Below, piece by piece: positions 31,990 through 33,959 of a stretch of DNA of 33,959 bases. Each line of letters opens with the position of its first letter. The first letter of the stretch is position 1. The position numbers and the translations under genes are program-made. Source of the DNA: Streptomyces sp. LHD-70 (lineage in GTDB: Bacteria; Actinomycetota; Actinomycetes; Streptomycetales; Streptomycetaceae); NCBI RefSeq assembly GCF_031157275.1, contig NZ_JAVIFW010000040.1:1-33959 (forward strand), in the 5' to 3' direction. The notes beneath the pieces are model-generated. The model was not told the DNA's origin. It was given only the letters and a program-made list of their open reading frames with translations, and searched no databases.

Positions 31990-33008
31990 TGACGACCACT
32001 CCGACCAAGCGCGCCGCCACCGGATCGCTCCTCGGCCTCGCCCTCGGGGACGCCCTCGGCTTCCCCACGGAGTTCAACGACGTACCGCAGATCCTCGCAA
32101 AGTTCGGCCCCTGGCGGCAGCTGGAGCTGCCGCGGCAGGCGTACATCACCGACGACACCCAGATGACGCTCGCCCTCGCCCGCGCCCTGCGGCGGTCCGC
32201 CGAGCGCGGTGTGTGCGGGCCCGAGCGGTTCGCGCACCTGGTGCGGCAGGAGTACGTCGCCTGGAACGTGTCGCCCGACAACAACCGCGCTCCCGGCGCC
32301 ACCTGCATCCGCGCCTGCGAACTCCTCGCCGACGAGACCCGCGACTGGCGGGACGCCAGCCAGGTGCACTCCAAGGGCTGCGGCGCCAACATGCGCGTCG
32401 CCCCGCTCGGCCTGCTCCCGGGGCTCGACGACGCCGTACGGGCCGGCGCCTCGCAGCTCCAGTCCGCGCTCACCCACGGCCACCCCACCGCGCTCGCCGC
32501 CAGCGACCTCACCTCGTACGCGGTACGGCTGCTCGCGCAGGGCGTCGACCCCGTCGGCCTGGTCGGCAGGCTGCGCTCGTACGCCCTGGAGAACCGCACC
32601 ACGTACCGGGAGGAGTGGCTCGGCGACCTGTGGACCCGCTCGCAGGACCCGAGCGCCGAGCACTTCGTCGCGCGCGGCTGGGACGAGTGCCTGGCCGTGC
32701 TCGAACGGCTCGCCGCGGCCCTCACCGACGCCAACCCGGAGCTCGACCCCTGCCAGGCCACCGGGCAGGGCTGGATCGCCGAAGAGGCCCTTGCCACCGG
32801 CCTGTTGTGCTTCCTGCTCTTCCCCGACGAGCCCGTCACCGCGCTCCGCAGGGCCGCCTGCACCGCCGGCGACTCCGACTCCATCGCCTGCCTCGCCGGT
32901 GCCTTCGCCGGCGCCCACCTCGGCGCGGACGCCTGGCCCGCTCAGTGGGTGGACCGCGTCGAGCACCGCGACGAGCTCCTTGCCCTCGGCCGGGGGTGGG
33001 ACGCGTGA
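31989..33008 (+). CDS. ADP-ribosylglycohydrolase family protein
   Basis: This 339-aa protein belongs to the DraG/ARH family. Metal-binding motifs are GDALGFPTE (residues 20-28), TDDT (54-57) and GDSDS (294-298) followed by ACLAGAFAGAHLG; the two Asp of TDDT and those of GDSDS are the expected Mn/Mg ligands. It would hydrolyse ADP-ribose from a modified protein, nucleic acid or small molecule. It overlaps the Nudix stop (TGATG) and the next start (GTGA). No ADP-ribosyltransferase is visible nearby, so the substrate may be made elsewhere in the genome. There is no signal peptide, so it is cytosolic. Confidence 0.94.
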   Translation: MTTTPTKRAATGSLLGLALGDALGFPTEFNDVPQILAKFGPWRQLELPRQAYITDDTQMTLALARALRRSAERGVCGPERFAHLVRQEYVAWNVSPDNNRAPGATCIRACELLADETRDWRDASQVHSKGCGANMRVAPLGLLPGLDDAVRAGASQLQSALTHGHPTALAASDLTSYAVRLLAQGVDPVGLVGRLRSYALENRTTYREEWLGDLWTRSQDPSAEHFVARGWDECLAVLERLAAALTDANPELDPCQATGQGWIAEEALATGLLCFLLFPDEPVTALRRAACTAGDSDSIACLAGAFAGAHLGADAWPAQWVDRVEHRDELLALGRGWDA

Positions 33009-33775
33009 GCGCCGACCTGCTGCGGGCCGCCGGGCTCCCGGACACCGACCTCGCCCCGGTCCTCGCCGAACAGCCCGACCCGCTGCTCTTCGCGACGGTC
33101 TCGGGGGCGCACCTGTACGGCTTTCCGTCCCGCGACTCGGACGTCGACCTGCGGGGCGTGCATCTGCTGCCGGTGGGGTCCCTCGTCGGCCTGCGGGAGC
33201 CCGAGGAGACCCGGTCGCGGATGTGGGAGCGGGACGCGGTCGAGATGGACCTGGTCACGCATGACCTGCGCAAGTTCGTCCGCCTGATGCTGCGCCGGAA
33301 CGGCTACGTCCTGGAGCAGTTGCTCTCGCCGCTCGTCGTCCACACCTCGGACGCGCACGCGGAGCTGGTCGCGCTTGCGCCGGGAGTGCTGACCTCCCAT
33401 CACGCGCACCACTACCGCGGGTTCGCGACCACGCAGCGGCGGCTGTTCGACAGGACCGGTGAACTCAAGCCGCTGCTCTACGCGTTCCGCGTGCTGCTCA
33501 CCGGGATCCATCTGATGCGTACGGGAGAGGTGCAGGCGCATCTGCCGACGCTGCTCGGTCTGGTGAAGGCCGCCCCCGACTACCTGCCGGATCTGGTCGC
33601 CGCCAAGGCCGAGGCCGAGCACGGGCGGGCTGTTGTGGACCACGCGCGCGTGGGGGCGGATTTGGATGCGTTGCAGGGGGAGTTGGAGGTGGCTCAGGGG
33701 GAGTCTGTGCTGCCGGATACGACTACGGCGTACGGTGCGTTGCACGACTTCGTGGTGCGGGTTCGGGTCGGCTAG
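33005..33775 (+). CDS. Nucleotidyltransferase domain protein (MNT-like)
   Basis: This 256-aa protein has an N-terminal polymerase-beta-type minimal nucleotidyltransferase motif: SGAHLYGFPSRDSDVDLRG, with Asp46 and Asp48 as the catalytic pair. Helical segments follow (HYRGFATTQRRLFDRTGELK, PLLYAFRVLLTGIHLMRTGE), resembling a YbbN/DUF4111-like regulatory half. It probably adds a nucleotide to an RNA, protein or small molecule; the target is unknown. GTG 33005 overlaps the upstream stop (GTGA), so all three genes of this operon are coupled. It ends 19 bp before the transposase 3' end and looks intact. Confidence 0.9.
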   Translation: MSADLLRAAGLPDTDLAPVLAEQPDPLLFATVSGAHLYGFPSRDSDVDLRGVHLLPVGSLVGLREPEETRSRMWERDAVEMDLVTHDLRKFVRLMLRRNGYVLEQLLSPLVVHTSDAHAELVALAPGVLTSHHAHHYRGFATTQRRLFDRTGELKPLLYAFRVLLTGIHLMRTGEVQAHLPTLLGLVKAAPDYLPDLVAAKAEAEHGRAVVDHARVGADLDALQGELEVAQGESVLPDTTTAYGALHDFVVRVRVG

Positions 33776-33959
33776 ATGATTGAGTCCGATGTTCTCAGTG
33801 GTCGTAGGCGATCAGGGATCGTTTGATTGCGGCTCCGGTGGTCCAGTTGTGCCAGATGGCGGTGGCGAGGGCGAGGAGTCGTTGGCCGGTGCGGGCGAAG
33901 ACTCCGGCGGGTGTTCTGCCTCCGTGTTGTTCGAGGCTGAGTTGACCTTTGAGGGTGTC
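33776..33959. mobile_element. Insertion sequence end (IS982-like), running off window
   Basis: The transposase 3' end begins 19 bp after the nucleotidyltransferase stop, so the IS terminus lies in that gap. Inverted repeat and target duplication cannot be confirmed without the other end. Confidence 0.6.
33795..33959 (-). CDS. IS982-family-like transposase, 3' end (partial)
   Basis: The minus strand encodes the last 54 residues of a transposase: DTLKGQLSLEQHGGRTPAGV, then QRLLALATAIWHNW and KRSLIAYDH before TGA at 33795-33797. The IWHNW...RSLIAYDH ending is characteristic of actinobacterial IS982-type transposases. The rest lies right of the window, so completeness cannot be judged. One end of the element should fall within 33776-33794. 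Confidence 0.8.
   Translation of the reverse strand, partial: DTLKGQLSLEQHGGRTPAGVFARTGQRLLALATAIWHNWTTGAAIKRSLIAYDH

Overview
The window is a high-GC actinobacterial chromosome segment, almost certainly from a Streptomyces. The coding DNA is strongly GC-biased at third positions, GTG starts are frequent, and the conserved genes (TlyA, NAD kinase, RecN, CTP synthase, alanine dehydrogenase, ParA, ScpA/ScpB, pseudouridine synthase) read as typical streptomycete core proteins in a core-like order. Family calls come from reading the translations; no database search was run.

Layout. Positions 1-404 hold the end of an rRNA operon: the 23S 3' end, the 5S gene and a perfect 18-bp terminator hairpin. 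Next come a protein with a very long Arg/Asp repeat domain and a folded C-terminal part (477-2318), a DUF1015 gene facing left, and a divergent HAD-IIA phosphatase. Positions 4883-7873 are an iron-siderophore import operon (two FecCD permeases and an ATPase, no binding protein) under an IdeR/DmdR-type iron box. Positions 7892-12199 contain a divergent SCP2-like gene and a rightward run: small hypothetical, tlyA, nadK, recN. A structured intergenic segment follows, then a GT4-like glycosyltransferase, a leftward PucR-type regulator and a leftward GH15 enzyme. pyrG, a Nudix hydrolase, a STAND/TPR protein and ald run rightward from 17784 to 23757.

Positions 24093-28835 form a chromosome-organisation cluster: ParA-like ATPase, a small protein with a ribbon-helix-helix-like C-terminus, ScpA, ScpB and an RsuA/RluB-type pseudouridine synthase. 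Overlaps or 4-bp junctions link parA to the RHH gene and scpA to scpB. The right end is more accessory: a secreted collagen-like protein with GPT triplets, a divergent family 2 glycosyltransferase, an NrtR-like Nudix regulator operon with an ADP-ribosylglycohydrolase and a nucleotidyltransferase, and the 3' end of a probable IS982-family transposase running off the window.

Most notable are: (i) the ParA plus RHH-like pair fused to the ScpAB operon, with an exact 10-bp tandem repeat just before scpA; (ii) the NrtR-ADP-ribosylglycohydrolase-nucleotidyltransferase operon; (iii) the GPT-collagen and glycosyltransferase pair; (iv) the Arg/Asp-repeat protein next to the rRNA operon; (v) at least six genes with a TANNNT hexamer 6-7 nt before the start codon, suggesting leaderless transcripts; (vi) a cloverleaf-like inverted-repeat structure after recN.
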